DNA from: Myxocyprinus asiaticus
Lineage: Eukaryota; Chordata; Actinopteri; Cypriniformes; Catostomidae
Assembly: GCF_019703515.2 (NCBI RefSeq)
Contig: NC_059393.1
Location: 15,239,001 to 15,303,000, forward strand
Reading direction: 5' to 3'
Length of the DNA stretch: 64,000 nucleotides
Below the pieces are notes generated by a model. The model saw nothing but the letters and a program-made list of their open reading frames with translations, was not told where the DNA came from and did not search any database. The position numbers and the translations under genes are program-made. This document shows, in pieces, positions 12,201-27,352 of the stretch (positions are counted from its first letter, which is position 1; every line of letters starts with the position of its first letter).

Positions 12201-15200
12201 TGTAACCAATTTTTCATAAGTTGGCTGTTTGTAAGTAATGTTTTAAGTGTTGAATAGTTTCAGTAAAATGGTGAATAGCAGCAAGTTTGTTTTCATCTCA
12301 TCTTTGGAAAATTCTCTTGACCTTTGATATGTTTTGGCCAGAGCTGTCAATAAGCTGCTTGAACTATTACAAGCAAAATCCTCATTTCTTCAGACTTAGT
12401 CAAGTGTAAACTAGCCATTCTTTCCATCTCAGATGTAACTTCTGAAAGCTCTTTGCATAGTCGTTTTATTCTTTCAGTTTTTGCCCTAATCTCCCACCCT
12501 TGACTTTTTTGGAAGTGAGCCCATCTTCAGATCACTTAGCCCTTTTTCAACGTTAAAAGCAAATCATTTTAAAAAGTAGGAAGGAGCTCTCAAAGCGATT
12601 CCTTTGTCAGAATTATTGTCGGGTGAGAGGAGGAGGAGTAGGAGAGAGCGACATGTAGATGCTGGTAATAAGGACAGTCAAGGCGGAGGTCAGGAGATTC
12701 CTAAAATTATGTTTCCTTCAACTGGCCCTTTGCTCCCAATAGGCCTTTGTAACCTACCTGAGATTTGGAAGCTGACAAGGTCTCATTAATGACCCGGCTT
12801 TTGTCACACTAAGCAAAGTTCCACCCGCATCAATTAAAAGAGAAGAAGTGGGTAGACAGGGTGAAAGATGGAGCTAAGTTTCCCCCCTTCCCTTATGTGC
12901 TTTTTAAAGAGGGTCTTTAATTTCCCAGGTTGCCCCCTCCAGAAGCCCTCTCTGGCCTGTCGCCCCTTAGAGAGAAAGCCTGGGAATCTCTTGTCTCCAA
13001 CTGGGTGCTTGTAGTTGATTGACATACCTTTTCAATTTTTTTTTTTTCACAGTTTGCTTTTTCCTTTAAACTTAGAGGGTACTGATGTTTTGTTTTTTTT
13101 TCTCTCCTTTTCAGATCACAACCTTTTCATGCAGAGTCCTTATTGCTGAGCCTAATGGCCGTGACCAGCACCTTTGATCAGATCAGCTTCCTTCTACGTG
13201 CTCTTGAGCCGACTGAACTCTAGTCCTATGTGTGTGGTGAGTGTTCAGACAGTAAGCCCACCCCAGTTACCGCTACTTTAAACAGCTTTAGTTCAAAGTG
13301 TGAGAGAAACTGCTCTGCTCTACTTTTTGAACACGGTTATCATCAAAATCTTGCTTGTGCCCTGGGAAAGCAGTTATCATTTGATGCAATTACCTACTGT
13401 TCATCTGTGATATAAACTCCCAATTAAATATTTTTCTTACTTCACTAATCTCAGGTATCGGTCATGTCTGTTGAGCAAACAGAGTGGTACAATTTACATA
13501 CTGAAGTATAATACTAAGAGTTAGAGTTTTTTTCTAATCCTTAACTGTAAGTATGAGCTCAGTATGTTTACATACAAAGTTTTAATTGAGAAATAATAAT
13601 ACTTTAATATTTTGACATACTTTTGACATTCCGTATTGAAAAAGAAATAGTCAAATTAATTAATAACTATTCACTCAAATAACACAAAATGGGTGCCGTT
13701 TTAAAGACTTTACAATGCATATAGGCAATATAACCAATTTGCCAGGTGCTTTTTAATTTGCTCACAAATTAGAAGTGTTCCGTTTCCATAACTTATGAAA
13801 TATGATTGTTGTACATCACTGTCAAACAAACGGTCAAATCATCGTGCTGATCAGAAAGTTTGTGAGTAGAATACAAAACATATTATTTAAATCACATTTC
13901 AAATTAATATCAAGTAAAGGCCGGGAAAAAAACATTTAGAGTTTATAAGCTGTAAACAGATATATTTTGTCGCATTTCGCTTGTAATGAAACACAAACAA
14001 AATAAAAATAAAAATAAACAGCAGATGCTCACGACTGAGACAATTGCTTTAATGGCCACGAGTCCAAATACAATGTAATGTAATGCATAGATATATCAAA
14101 AAAGACTTGGATAATTGCAGCGTTACCTCAGATATCCTTGTTATCATTCTGGAGGTCGTCCTCTGGTTAAAGTGGACCAATCACGTAGCCTACACCATAG
14201 GTTTGACGCAGAAGTATAAATTGAGTTACAATTACAGTAGCGAAGTCTGTTAGTGCAACTTCGCTCAAAATCAGAGTGGTAAGATTTCAGTCGAACTAAA
14301 GTGTTTACATAATATTGAAAAAAATAAAAAAAATTAAAACTTTTAAAGTGCATGTAAATGTATCAAATTGGTCATGGTATGCCAGTTGATTCAAAAAACA
14401 TTCTATCAAATTATGCCCTATCATAATAATATCATATTCAAATAAGCATGCTTAGGCTTATAGTGCCTCTAAAATGTATAATTTAGTGGGAAATTCTATC
14501 TGCAAGTTCAAGGCAGAACTTTTGACTTTCAAGCCACTTTGTAAAACAAAATGCTAGTCACATAAATGTTCAATGTCACATAAAAATATGAAATGGGTCC
14601 TTGTAGCCACATCTGTTGCTGATTGGATTTCCTCACTTAAACCTTGATTGCCATCAAATTCAGTGCAAAACTACATATTCTGTTCATGTACATATTCTAC
14701 ATATTTAAAAAAAATAAAATAAATTAACTTAAGTAAAATGTGACAGAAATTTCATCATCAGCACAGTATGTGGGTACTGTCCGTGTGCAGCCCAGTTTTT
14801 CAAGACAAGCCAATAGTATGCATCTGCGTGCATCATCTGCACATGCGCCTGGTGTTGACCAAGAGTATCACAGAGCAGTCGTAGCATGCAAAGATTGAAT
14901 GCATCTGTATGGGCTCACGGTCAAAAGAATATACTTTAATATGAAAACATGGTGTACTTAAAGTAATTGTAGTTGGGTTCAGTTCTTTCATCCTTGTGAT
15001 GGTAATTTCATTATGGTTTTAATCAGGAAATAAATGTTTATGGTCAAATGTTTTAAACCTTCATTTTCCAATTAGAACCTAACACCGTTTTACAACTTGC
15101 TTTGGCAAGACTGACAGGCAGCTCCACACTAACCATTCGTGCGGTCAAACCTCCTCACCTATGTGCAGCAATTGCTTGTTCAGGGTTACGAAATTTATGA

Positions 15201-18200
15201 GCTTATTACCATGCAAATAATCTTAAAAGTATTCCAGAGAACAGTTACCCAGGGCCAGCTTTGGAGCTCCATCCTGTGTTTCCGGACATGCATAATAACT
15301 ATCATATAACTATTCATCTAAGCCAACTAGGCTATGACACGTCTCCTCTCTGCACACATACGCCACTTCTAAACTGCTACTCTCGAAACCCTGGAAAACT
15401 CTCAGTCCTTACCTACAGTATATACCGCACATATACAATACATATAAGGCTGAACTGTGACCCTGTAACCTCAGTGGTACTGTCCTAGTTTACTAATGTC
15501 TCTTGCCCAAGCTCCAGCATTTAATGTAGCTTTCCAGCTTGGCATAATATACTATTATTCAAATGATGTAAGTCTGCCTAGGCCTATAGTTGTGTGTGCC
15601 ACTTTGAAAGATTCTTATTTAGACCTCATGACACCTTATACAGCCATAAACGTAACTCCTGTTTATTTTGTATGTAATAAATGTGAACAGCTAAGCTGTT
15701 TATAATACTATTTTCCACAAAGTTGTCTAAGAACAAACCCTCTCAGTAAGAGTATGACCAGAAGCATACTTTACACAAATATGTGAACACAGAAGCGAAT
15801 TATTTGCCAATGCATTAAAGGTGTGCAGTGCATTTGAATATGCTTAACATACTGTACATTCTTGTATAGTAACAGACCTTAGTACTGAAGTGGATGACAG
15901 AATAAGCTTTTAAAGTCTGTGCCACTAAACCGGACATGTCAGGTAGCTAGCTATAAACATCCTTACGAAGTCGAACTTACTCAGCAAGATTCACTTTAAA
16001 CTGTTGCTCCGTCATAACAGCGGTTGACCTGAAAGAGAAAACTGACAATAGAAGAAGAGTGTACTTTGTTGCCTACTATAGTACCCCTTATGGCAATGTT
16101 GAGAATGCAACACAATCTCATTATGAATGCGTTGTGTAATGGATTGTGCTCTGACACATTACTAAACACAACAATTTGAGAACTCGAGCATGCATTGCTA
16201 TAAGCGTCTACGTTCATGTACATTGCACAAAACATAGTTTAATGCATTATACATAATGTTTTTTGCCATTTAGAAAGAGGACAATGGTATGTTCGAATGC
16301 ACTATTTAGCATTTGTGCCTGTACTTAATGTGAAAACGGTCAAGGAAAGGGGAAGAAAGAAATGTCGAGAGCGCAAAGAAAGGATGTGACTCAAGCAATT
16401 CTTTGCCTGGCCTGATTTTTGTCTTCATTCCCACATTCTTGCCATCTCCCAGGGGTGGGGTGGTGTGTTAAACTATGCTGGCTTTGATAACATCAGTCTT
16501 TCTCATCCTATTAGTCTGCTATCCATTGCACCAGAGGCCTGTGTGTGAGGTAAACATGCTCTTTTTCACAATTAAATTGGTCATTAAATAGTTTTTTCAG
16601 CAATAATAGGACTGAGCAAGATACCTTGTGGCCTCGGTGCACAAGAGCAGAGAACCGCTGACAAAATATTTCAGTGACAATTGAATATTATTATATTTTT
16701 TTCTGTTGAATCATTTAATGTCTATGTAACAATTGTGTGTGGATTGTTGATGGCACTAAACCATAAAAGATCACACGTGAACTTCGATGGAGGCAGATGC
16801 ATCTCGGGACGCATTTTTAAAAGTTCTTTAACTTGACACGGCATCATAAAAAAGAATTGCTCAGGTGCGAGGGGCTGATAAAACTTAAGACGTGGCACAA
16901 CGGTGAAATACATCTCTATTTTACACATATTTACATGGAAAAACAATGGAAAAATATCGCAGATGGATGCAATAACGCTTTTGGGGTGAGCGCCCCCTTG
17001 AGGCCAAAGTATACTTCAGTAATCTGCTTGCCGCTATGTATCACGTACAGCGGGGGGGACAGAAATTTCGTCATCAGCACAGTATGTGCGTACTGTCCGT
17101 GTGCAGCCCAGTTTACTGTCTGCATCTATGCACATCCTCTGCATATGCGCCTGGTTGTCTGTAGCAAGACTATCACAGAGCAGTCATAGTGTGCATGCAT
17201 TGAATGCATCTGTACGGACTTGCAGTCAAAAGAGTATACTTTGAAGGGCTGAAGCGCTCGATTGTGTGCTCGACGGAATGGCATGTGGAAAAATGAAGTA
17301 TGTCTTAGACTTTACTGTGCTAATATGGTCTATGTGGTATTCTTACTAAAGAGTAGACCAAACAGCATCCATGGCCAGAACTACCTGTTTTATAATGTGT
17401 ATATCAGGTCATTTTTCAAACAAGATGAATGAAAGCAAAGAGTAACTACTGATACAGCTCAGATTTTGTAGTTCATATTTAAAATGTAATAAAATCTGCA
17501 CCATGTTTTTAAAAAATTAAAAATATGTCACACACATTGAAGTTAAATAATTCTGCCAAGCATTTACTGTCCAGTCTCATAAATGTCCATTGGCTATAAT
17601 CTGAAACATCTGGTTCATACTTGGTCTTTACTTCCCACCATGTGTTTCATAGGGCTCCAGTGTAATAAAGCAAATGCCATATTCACTCAAGCTGTACTGA
17701 ACCGCATAAAAAAACAATATTCCATGAACCAAAGGGTCATGGTTGGAAAACTACATTTACCCTTAATACTGAAGCTGATTTACCCTGATCTGCTTTACCC
17801 CAAATGCTCCAAACAGAACGCCCAGCCTTGAAGGTGATACAGTACTTTGTACTGTTGTAAAGGAGTACCAACAGGGTCCAAAATGACCAATCCCCAAAAG
17901 TGAGTAAAAATGTGCTTGGTCAAGTAAATAAGACTGACCAGCTGGCCTTTTTAGATACCACAGATAACAATAAATGGTTTCAAATAGAAAGAAATGATAT
18001 TCAGACCCTTGAAAATGTAAATGGCAATGATTCAAATTAGATACAATATATACAAACCATCTACAAAAAAATCTGAGTTGCAACTTGCGCATCTTATAAC
18101 AACTTTTACCTCAGTGGAAAATGTATCTTTAGTTATCTTTAGAAAATCTTTAGTTTATCTAGGACACCTAAAGTTTTTATTTCACCCACACTCCATGTGG

Positions 18201-21200
18201 TGATGCATGCTGTATATGGAATAGTCCTTGCATCAAGCCACAAAAACTAATATATCAGGAACAAAAACGTCTTCACATTATTGTGAGGTGCAGTTTCACT
18301 GAAGGACAGAAATATTTTATCTCACATATGATGCTGAGAGTGATGCAATTAACTGAACTTTTTCCTCATAAATATGCATGAAAAAAAGTAGCAAGTAGTA
18401 TTAGTATCTTTAACATTAAAAATATTGCAAAATACAGTTTCATGGTAGTTAAGAAATATCTATGGCTGGTAAATTTTCTTAAATCAACATTAATTGAGTG
18501 TGGCAAAAAGGTCAAATAGTTCACCCAAAATGAACATTCTGTCATAATTTACTTGCCATTGTGTGAATTTGAACCATGAGTATCAAGTCACTTCTACTCA
18601 GTTTAGAGTCCCATTATCACACTCATTTGCCATGGGTGCACACTTGGGTGACGCTCCCTCTCACACAATTCAGAGCTGTTACAGTTACAGGGGCCTGCCC
18701 CTGGCCTCATTTTGCTTTTATGGCTCGCTGAATGCAAGCTCTGGGGATTAGCCAGGTCCTTCAAAGGCCATTACAGCCAGTGACAGGTATCCCGTTACCC
18801 CCCACACACAGAGAGACGGACCAGGTAAGAGGCACAGAGACCAGGAAAGAGTGCAGGGGTCAGTCGGGGACAAAGAAAGACTTAGCCAGGGCCCCACTCT
18901 CTTTCTGTCTGTTTGTCTGCCTTGTCTACATTTACAGTCTGCTCTTTTTGTCATAGATTGGTTCCCCTGATCTTGTACAGGGGTTTCGTGTTGGGAAATG
19001 TGTGATACAAGGGAATAGGTTTGTGACAGAAAGGCTGAAAATGTGTTGGATCATTAAATTCCAATGACTTATGTGTCTTGAAATTTAGGATTAAATGCTG
19101 CTATCCAGATTTAAAAATGAGATCTTTCTTTCTACTCTGAGATAAGATTAGTCAGTGGAAGAGAGATTCTCACAAGGCAGAGGAAGTCTTTCATTAGTCA
19201 ATTACTGTCTCAGATAAAGAGGCCACTTCAAGTGTCAATAGATTCAGGGTCAGAGGCCAAATTACGTCATCAACCCCTAAAACAAGATCCTAGAACGTCT
19301 GATTTAGCCACTGTATGGCTCACAAAGGGTAAAGTGAGACACTTCCATTGAGACAGTTCCCTTGACCTGCTAATCCAAAACATTTCCTGAATGACTGATA
19401 AGAGCCTGAAAACTAGAGCCAAGACATGGAAGGTACAGTTGTGCTCATAAGTTTACAAACCCCTTGTAGAATCTTTAAGAAGCTTAGCCATTTCTAAAAA
19501 ATTAAAGAGATCATAAAATGGTCTGAATATGCTGCATAACAGATATATAAAGGACAACATAGTCTCATAAAATCACACTACTATACTGTACCTACATCTT
19601 TGCAAAATTATTTTTACGTGGCTCATTGTACTTATCGTGGCAGTTTCTTGATTAAATAAACACTAGAGGTGCAACAACAATAACACAAAACACAAGTAAA
19701 AGGGCAGATTTTCAGTTCGTAAGCACGTACTTTTAGCTCTTTTCCTTTCACAATGCTATTTTATGACATCAAAACATTCTAACTACAGAGCATGACTTGA
19801 AAGGTGATACATTTATACATTTTTTATTACATTATCAACTACAATTACAAGCTTATTCGATTGCAGTACAGTTTTGCGGTAGCTCAACCTTTAGAGCGTT
19901 GCACTTGCAATGCAAATGATTGCGAGTCCTGAAGAGCAAGCGAGTCGACACTTGAGCTGTAAGCGTTTAGGATTCGTTTTATGGCTTAGGGTAGAGTGTA
20001 GGGCTGCAACTAACAATTATTTTGATAATCAATTAATCTAACTATTATTAGAACAATTATTAGTCTATTCAGCGATTATTGCAACGATTAATCATTAGCT
20101 ATTAACCGATTATTCAGCTTGTGCCCCAACTTAAAAGGCTGTATTAAACGTGCTTACTAACAATAAAGAGGACAAAATGTATATTTTTAAATACCTCTAA
20201 ATGACATTCACTGAATTAAAGGGAAAAACATTTTGTATTAAGTTTAATTCAGTAAAGAAATTCACTATATATGTGTTTTTGTTTTCCATTTAAAATTGTC
20301 TAAAAATCCTTAAAACAAGATACATTTACTTGAGAAGCAACATATAAGATATTTAGACTTGCTTTAAGAGAATGTATCTTTTTTTTTTAATTATTATTTT
20401 CTCCCCTTTTCTCCCCAATTTGGAATGCCCAATTCCCAGTGTGCACTAAGTTCTCGTGGTGGCGTAGTGACTCGCCTCAATCCGGGTGGCGTAAGAAGAA
20501 TCTTAGTTGCCTCTGCGACTGTCAGTCTGTGCATCTTATCATGTGGCTTGTTGAGCGTGTTACTGCAGAAACATAGCTTGTGTGGAGGCTTCACACTATT
20601 CTCTGCAGCATCCACACACAACTCACCACGCACCGAGAGTGAGAACCACATTATAGCGACCACAAGGAGGTTACCCCGTGTCACTCAGCACACCCTGGAT
20701 TTGAACTTGTGACTCCAGGGGTGGTAGCCAGTGTCTTTACTTGCTGAGCTACCCAGGCCCCCAAAGAGAATGTATCTTAAATATATGTGCAGTAAAGACA
20801 AAATATACTTATATTCAAGATCTATTCTCTAAAAGCAAGTCTAAATATCTTATATGCTGCTTCTCAGGTGAATGCATCTTTTTTAAAGGATTTTTAGGTA
20901 TTTAAAAATATTTGTATTTTTAATATTATATTCAAAATTCTCAGATAACAATTTTTTCTTCTGCAGTATAGCTGCTAAAGAAAATGAACATTGTTTTAAA
21001 GGAGTTTTAGACATTTATATTGGAAAACAAGCCAAAACAAAAACAAATCAAAAACGTATTTTGTTGCAGTGTATAATGGAGTGAAGACTACCCTCTCTCA
21101 CCTTTCTGTTCACAAAAAACAATTCTCTCTTATTAATAAAGCTGTGTATTGCCAATTTTCTTCACGATAAAAAATGCACAGAAACACATATATTATGATT

Positions 21201-24200
21201 CAATAAGTCGCGAGCCATCACGTTATAATCTAGCTGCATTAAGCGTGCTTGCTCGAGGGATGAATGTCCCCGCAACAGAGTGTGCCTCATTCGGGTGCAG
21301 TTTCAATCTCTCCCCCTTAGATCGTGACATTCACGCAACTCATAGAAGAGGTGCTGACCACACAGAGAAATGCCAGTTTCTGAGTTTGATGTTATTTATA
21401 TGATCTGCTTCCATATTATTTTAACTTTAATAAAGCTATAACGCATTAAATATAACTGCATTAAAGATGTAACGCCGGGGTGTTTCCTTTAAAGAGCTCC
21501 GGCTCCGCTTATTCCACAACGAGAGTGCTTCTGTATTTACCTATTTGGTATTTTTGCATTATAATTCCCTCATACTTTGCGATCTACATCACCTGAAGCT
21601 GTGAAAGTTTAGAGTGCATCTGGACTGTGAGCTGTGTAATCTTCCTCTCCTCAGTCAGGCGTGAGCTGCAGTGCTGCTCTCGCATGTCATCATTGGAGTT
21701 TAATGTGATCTCATGTTACGTTAAATGAGATCAAACGACTATTTGACAACGACATTTTTTATTATTGTAAATATACTTTGTCAATAATGTCATTTCAACC
21801 CTAGTAGGGAGGTAGGTTTTGTTGATTTAAAACTCGATAAAGCATTAACGTTAAAAACCTCTTGTGTTTGGGAGAACATTTTTCTCTTTCTGAACAAGTT
21901 TCTTTTTGCACCACACAGTGTACACTTCACCTTGGAACTTCCCGCGAACAAAGACATGGTCTGGTGTGTCTGTTCTTCAAGGACAGAGGTGGCATGGAAA
22001 GAAAGCATACCCCCATTAATGGGATGTTCTTTAATCAAGGAGAGGGTGTGCAGCAATGCCTTCAAATCATGCATCAATTCCTTTCCCAGTAAGTGGGTAG
22101 CCATCAATAGCCTGAACAGATAGTTACAAGCAGATTCAAGGACTATTTAGTGACTAAAGGCTTCAGTTGTTTTCTGCACCCAGCACTATCAAAAGGCCCA
22201 GGATTAAGACTGAGGTCATTGTTGAGAGGCAGTTAATTGCAGCAAGTTGCTTGAGAGGAGTACAGTTCGCCTGCCAAGATGCAGATGCAGTTGTCCTGAC
22301 CAAAACAGGCTGCTGACAAGAGCATGACCTTATAGTTTCTACTACCTCATCTTTGTACCACCCATATGAAAATGTACGCGGTGCTCATTCAAACAAAGCA
22401 ATACTTTAATTTATCCAGAACTTAGCTTGAGTGTGTAGGGCACAATACCCGTTGTCAGACAGAACAATGGCAATTACCATAATCTAGAATACATTGATTA
22501 CATCACCCGTTCTTCTCTCATTAACAAAACCAAAAATAGCATCTGAGCTACAAAGGTTGTGTTGTATTGACAACAGAAGAGAAGGCACATGAAACAGGGC
22601 TGACCAAGCATAGACAAGGAGTTCCACTTGGTCAGTCCAAAACAGGATGATTTCCATGGCTGGAGCTGGTTCTGTGTTTCAAAGCACTGAGATGAGACGA
22701 ACTGAACAAAAAGCTGACAGGCGGCACAAAGGGGCCATCAGCTTCTTGACAGATCTGTCAAATCACTCAGCTAGTGAGTGAGGCCTTGACCTTAACACTA
22801 TCCTCCACAGGGGATTTCTGGCCCTTGTCCACTCAGCCTTGGTCAGGAGCGTTTCTGATCAGAGCTCACTTGAAACTTTGCAACTGAAATGAGTAGCAGG
22901 AAGTGTCAAGACAACATCTCCCCACATTTCAAAGAGGGTTTGACCCTGCTGGCTGGAAACTTAGCATCAATGTCATGCTAGACTCTGGCATTGCACCGTT
23001 TTACTATCAAACATAATTATTTGGTAATTAAATTAAGTTTAGTTTTCTTTCAAGACCAAAGGTCAGACTGTCCAGTTTGCTTATACAGTAGATATGACTA
23101 GCCTAATTTTTGACAAAACTAGACACAGAAGAAAATCAGAAAATTGACAGACAGCACACTTCCTGCAAAAGTTGATTGAGCTAATTGGCCACACAGGAAT
23201 CTAAACAGATCTTGAAGAGTGTGCAGGAAATACGTAATTCTGCAATTAAGTGTTTCTGAATCATAACTGTGATTCATATGGTGGCGATAGGTTAAGACGA
23301 AAAAGGAAAGGAAATGTTTCAGCAAACTGAGATGATGCATCAGTCTTGACAGCTTCATAATGATGGTGGTAACATAGCAGTTACAGACGTAGACTGATTG
23401 CCATTAAGTTAGTGGAATGTGGTTTGAGCCAGCAATGGAAGAGATATTTAACAAAAGTTAATTTGAATGAGAAAAAAATGAAAATACAGGACACTTGCAT
23501 AAATTGTATGGTGCCCATTTATATGAGTGTTTACGGTAATCCTGATGAATCGCTCACAGAGAGAGAATACTTCTAACTGTAATAATGCATTAAGCTAAAA
23601 TTAGGTGATAAACTGCAAGTAATGAACATTAAACAACAAAACACACAATACAAACCCTAATCTCTGTATACATGGAGTAATATATATGCTAGCAGCCAGA
23701 CTGCGAGTGCAGCGGTGGTTTGTATTTGTTATGTATGCACGCATCTCGTTCACAGAGGCTTATTACAGTGCTCATCTGTGACAGTTCTATCGAATAACTT
23801 ATGAAATTTGATCACAGTAATCATAATGGGAATAGATAACCTACTATAAGTACATTAAGCACACACATCCAGTTTACATGGATTCATGTGGAAATTCCTC
23901 TGTGTACTTATAATTCGTCGTATTGATTGGCCTCAATGACAACGTCCTCAACTGTCATTTCAGAGCAGCAGATTTTAGCACATCATAATTACTTATATCT
24001 TTAGATGGTGACATAAAGCTGTTGAAATTCAATCCATAGATGGACTTCTGAGTGGCCCACCTTTTGTTGTTCCATGTCTGATTTTGTGCAAACAAGCCGA
24101 AAGTTAAGAAGGGCAAAAAGATGGGCAGAAAACTATTCTTCTTTATCACACTAAAAAAAGTCGAAAGAGCTTGGATATGCTGTATTAATAGTGTAATTCT

Positions 24201-27200
24201 CAGGGAATTTCTTAGAACTATCTAAAGAGAAATACTTATTTAGAGTAAACTGTGCGACCATGGTGATCAATGTTTGCATTATGCTTTGTTATATTGTTGT
24301 TTGTCATTATGCTGTATTATATCAGATATTTTATGACTATAATTATTGCAGAAAAAAATGATCAAAGTCCTTCAATGACAAATTGCCTATTTACAACCTG
24401 CTATCTCATTTATTAACTTAAAGCACCCAACAAATAAATCAAACTATGGAATGCAAAAAGGGACAATATAGTGTCTTTTTTTAAATTATGTTTTAAAGTA
24501 CATTGTGTTAAAAGCACACAATTTCTGATCTTTCTATCTTAAGCTGAGACAAAAGTTAGTGGGACCTTTTAGTTTTAGTAATATTTAAAGATTTACAATA
24601 TAAATGACATCTCACAGATGCAACATTTAAACTTTTATTAATTTTATTATAAAACCCCATATGCATCTACAGAGGTTTGGGCTAAGCCCCGAATATCCAC
24701 TGACTCTAGAACCGCCCCTGCATTTTAGTCAACAAATCCAACCTTTCACTAATAAATACAATGAAAAGAAAACCCATTGAAACTCTGTGGGGGACTTAGA
24801 AGTCAGAAAACTCTATCATCCACACTAAGGGTAATCACTGTTGTAAACCTGCACTACTTTTATTTTCTTAAATATATTTGGCCATTTTGGTATTTATCCC
24901 AAAATGGCAGTTTTAGACATTAATTTTACCACATTATAATGGGAGAGGCAAAGAATGTGTAAACCTCGAAATGTCATAAATACATACAGGGCAATCCCCC
25001 TAAAGTTGCTCAGAGAGCAATATTAATCCGGCCTCCAAGACACACAGTCTGGGTTAACCTGAGCTTGAAGGTGAATAGCTTTAATCAAAAGGTCAATTCA
25101 GAGCGACAAAAATCTCAAGAGGGTGCTTCAGGTTGGCACTGCCTATTGACTGAACCTGGTTACAATGAGGTCGAGTCTGTCTGTCTGTCCTGTCTGTTTA
25201 ATTTCGCCTCAGAACTGAGAGAGGTGGACTGTGTTACCTTTGGCAGATGTTAGTCCACATACGGTACTGCACGAGTGAGCCAAGTTGTGGATTCCCAACT
25301 GATCTAATTAATACTTGTTTTACATCCCTCACAAAAAGTTATAATAATAATAACAGTGCTAATGACTTCTCATTGAGGGAAAAAATGGCCTCGGGTCAAT
25401 TTTCTTCAAACATTGCTATTTGGCTAGCAAAGATGAGAGAAGCTGAGCAATACCATCTGAACTGTAAGTCTGCCTGTCAGTAATTGCACTACTGGGTATA
25501 TACAGTAGAGAACATATAAATGTAAATATAAAAATATATTGCAGAAGTTGGATCATAAGAAAACTACTGTTTTTATGTTGTTAATGATTGTTTTTGACTG
25601 TTTCATCAGCTAGATTTGCTTTGTTCAAACTGCAGGGGAAATCAGATTTTTTTTTAAGACAGACTGTTCAAACTGCAAATTACTGTATTTCACCATCGAT
25701 TATGTTCTTCATGAGGGCAGTTCTAAATCTGAACACATTCGTCACAGACAACAGTGTAAACATGGGAAAGGTTGGCATATATAAAGTACCACAGTTAAGG
25801 AAGGTAAATGGACCTGCTAAAAGAGCACGCGAAGAGAAACATTTATATGCTCTTTGGTCTTTTAGACAGCCTGATCTCATGAACATTACGTGACCATGGC
25901 AACTGTTTTGCAAAATGAAAATACACGCTTTTCCCAGTGAAATGTCCAATGGGAGGCGCCAAAAGGGAATGAAATGGTGTGCTAATCAGACGAGATTTTT
26001 AAGGTGAATATTAGATGAAGGTTTTAATGAGTAAAATGTACCTAACTAACCTAAAACTTTAACCTAAACCTAACCATTAGTGTCCTAAAAGCAAATGAGA
26101 GGTGAACAAAACAGACAACATTATCCTAAACAAGCACCTAAACCTAACCAATAGTATCCTAAAAGCAAATGAGAGGTGAACAAAACAGACAACATTACCC
26201 TAAACCAACACCTAAACCTAACCAATAGTATCCTAAAAGCAAATGAGATGTGAACAAAACAGACAACATTACCCTAAACAAACACCTAAACCTAACCAAT
26301 AGTGTCCTAAAAGCAAATGAGAGGTGAACGAAACAGACAACATTACCCAAAACCAACACCTAAACCTAACCAATAGTATCCTAAAAGCAAATGAGAGGTG
26401 AACAAAACAGACAACATTACCCTAAACAAACACCTAAACCTAACCAATAGTGTCCTAAAAGCAAATGAGAGGTGAACAGAACAGACAACATTACCCTAAA
26501 CAAACACCTAAACCTAACCAATGGTATCCTAAAAGCAAATGAGAGGTGAACAAAACAGACAACATTACCCTAAACCAACACCTAAACCTAACCAATAGTA
26601 TCCTAAAAGCAAATGCGACAAGAAAAGCATACCACCGTCATTTAATTTAGCTTCTATGACTTTGGTCTGATTAGGAAGAATCTAATCATGTTGGAATAAG
26701 TGTGTAAATGTAGGTGGGTCTGTAAAACAAGCATTAAAATATGTCATTTTTCAAATGATGTGTTATAGTTAAGTGTTTCGATATCATACCATAGCAATGT
26801 GTGAGTAATAGTGCGAAAAATAAGTGTTTATAAAGTCATAATCAGCCGTTGTAGTCATGATTAGAGTTAAAGTGAATAAAATGCATAGCTGTAGTACCTT
26901 TAGTGTTACTTTCACCTGGAAACTGTGGCGAAACGTAGAACATAGAACGTAAAAATTTAGTTATAGTAACGCTTATTCATTCTATGAGACTCGGTAGACT
27001 TGCCCATCAAGACACACTTATTACATTCAATACCTGTTGAGAAGTGCAGGGTTATAGCGTTGCAGTTGCTTACAACCTGTGTGTGTTATCTCATGAATGA
27101 TGGCTAGGATGATAAAAAAAAAACACATTAAATCTGATCTTATCCTTCAGACTGAGACAATTTAACAAAAATCTGATTTTAATTGGAATTTAAATCACCT

Positions 27201-27294
27201 ACGAAGGTGGTTTGGTTTGGGCTTATGAAAATCAGATTTCAAGTGTTTTTCCTGTTCAGTCTACAAAAAAACTTTTTTTGAGGCGAATAAGCAC

Positions 27295-27352
<58 letters not shown>

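Noticed and set aside
20394..20712. 95-codon frames on both strands near 20.5 kb
   Set aside because: Both fall inside the SINE at 20381-20763 and reflect its sequence, not a protein.
26041..26620. CRISPR-like array, from regular spacing
   Set aside because: The whole 74-bp unit is repeated with no unique spacers, and the host is a vertebrate. It is a minisatellite.
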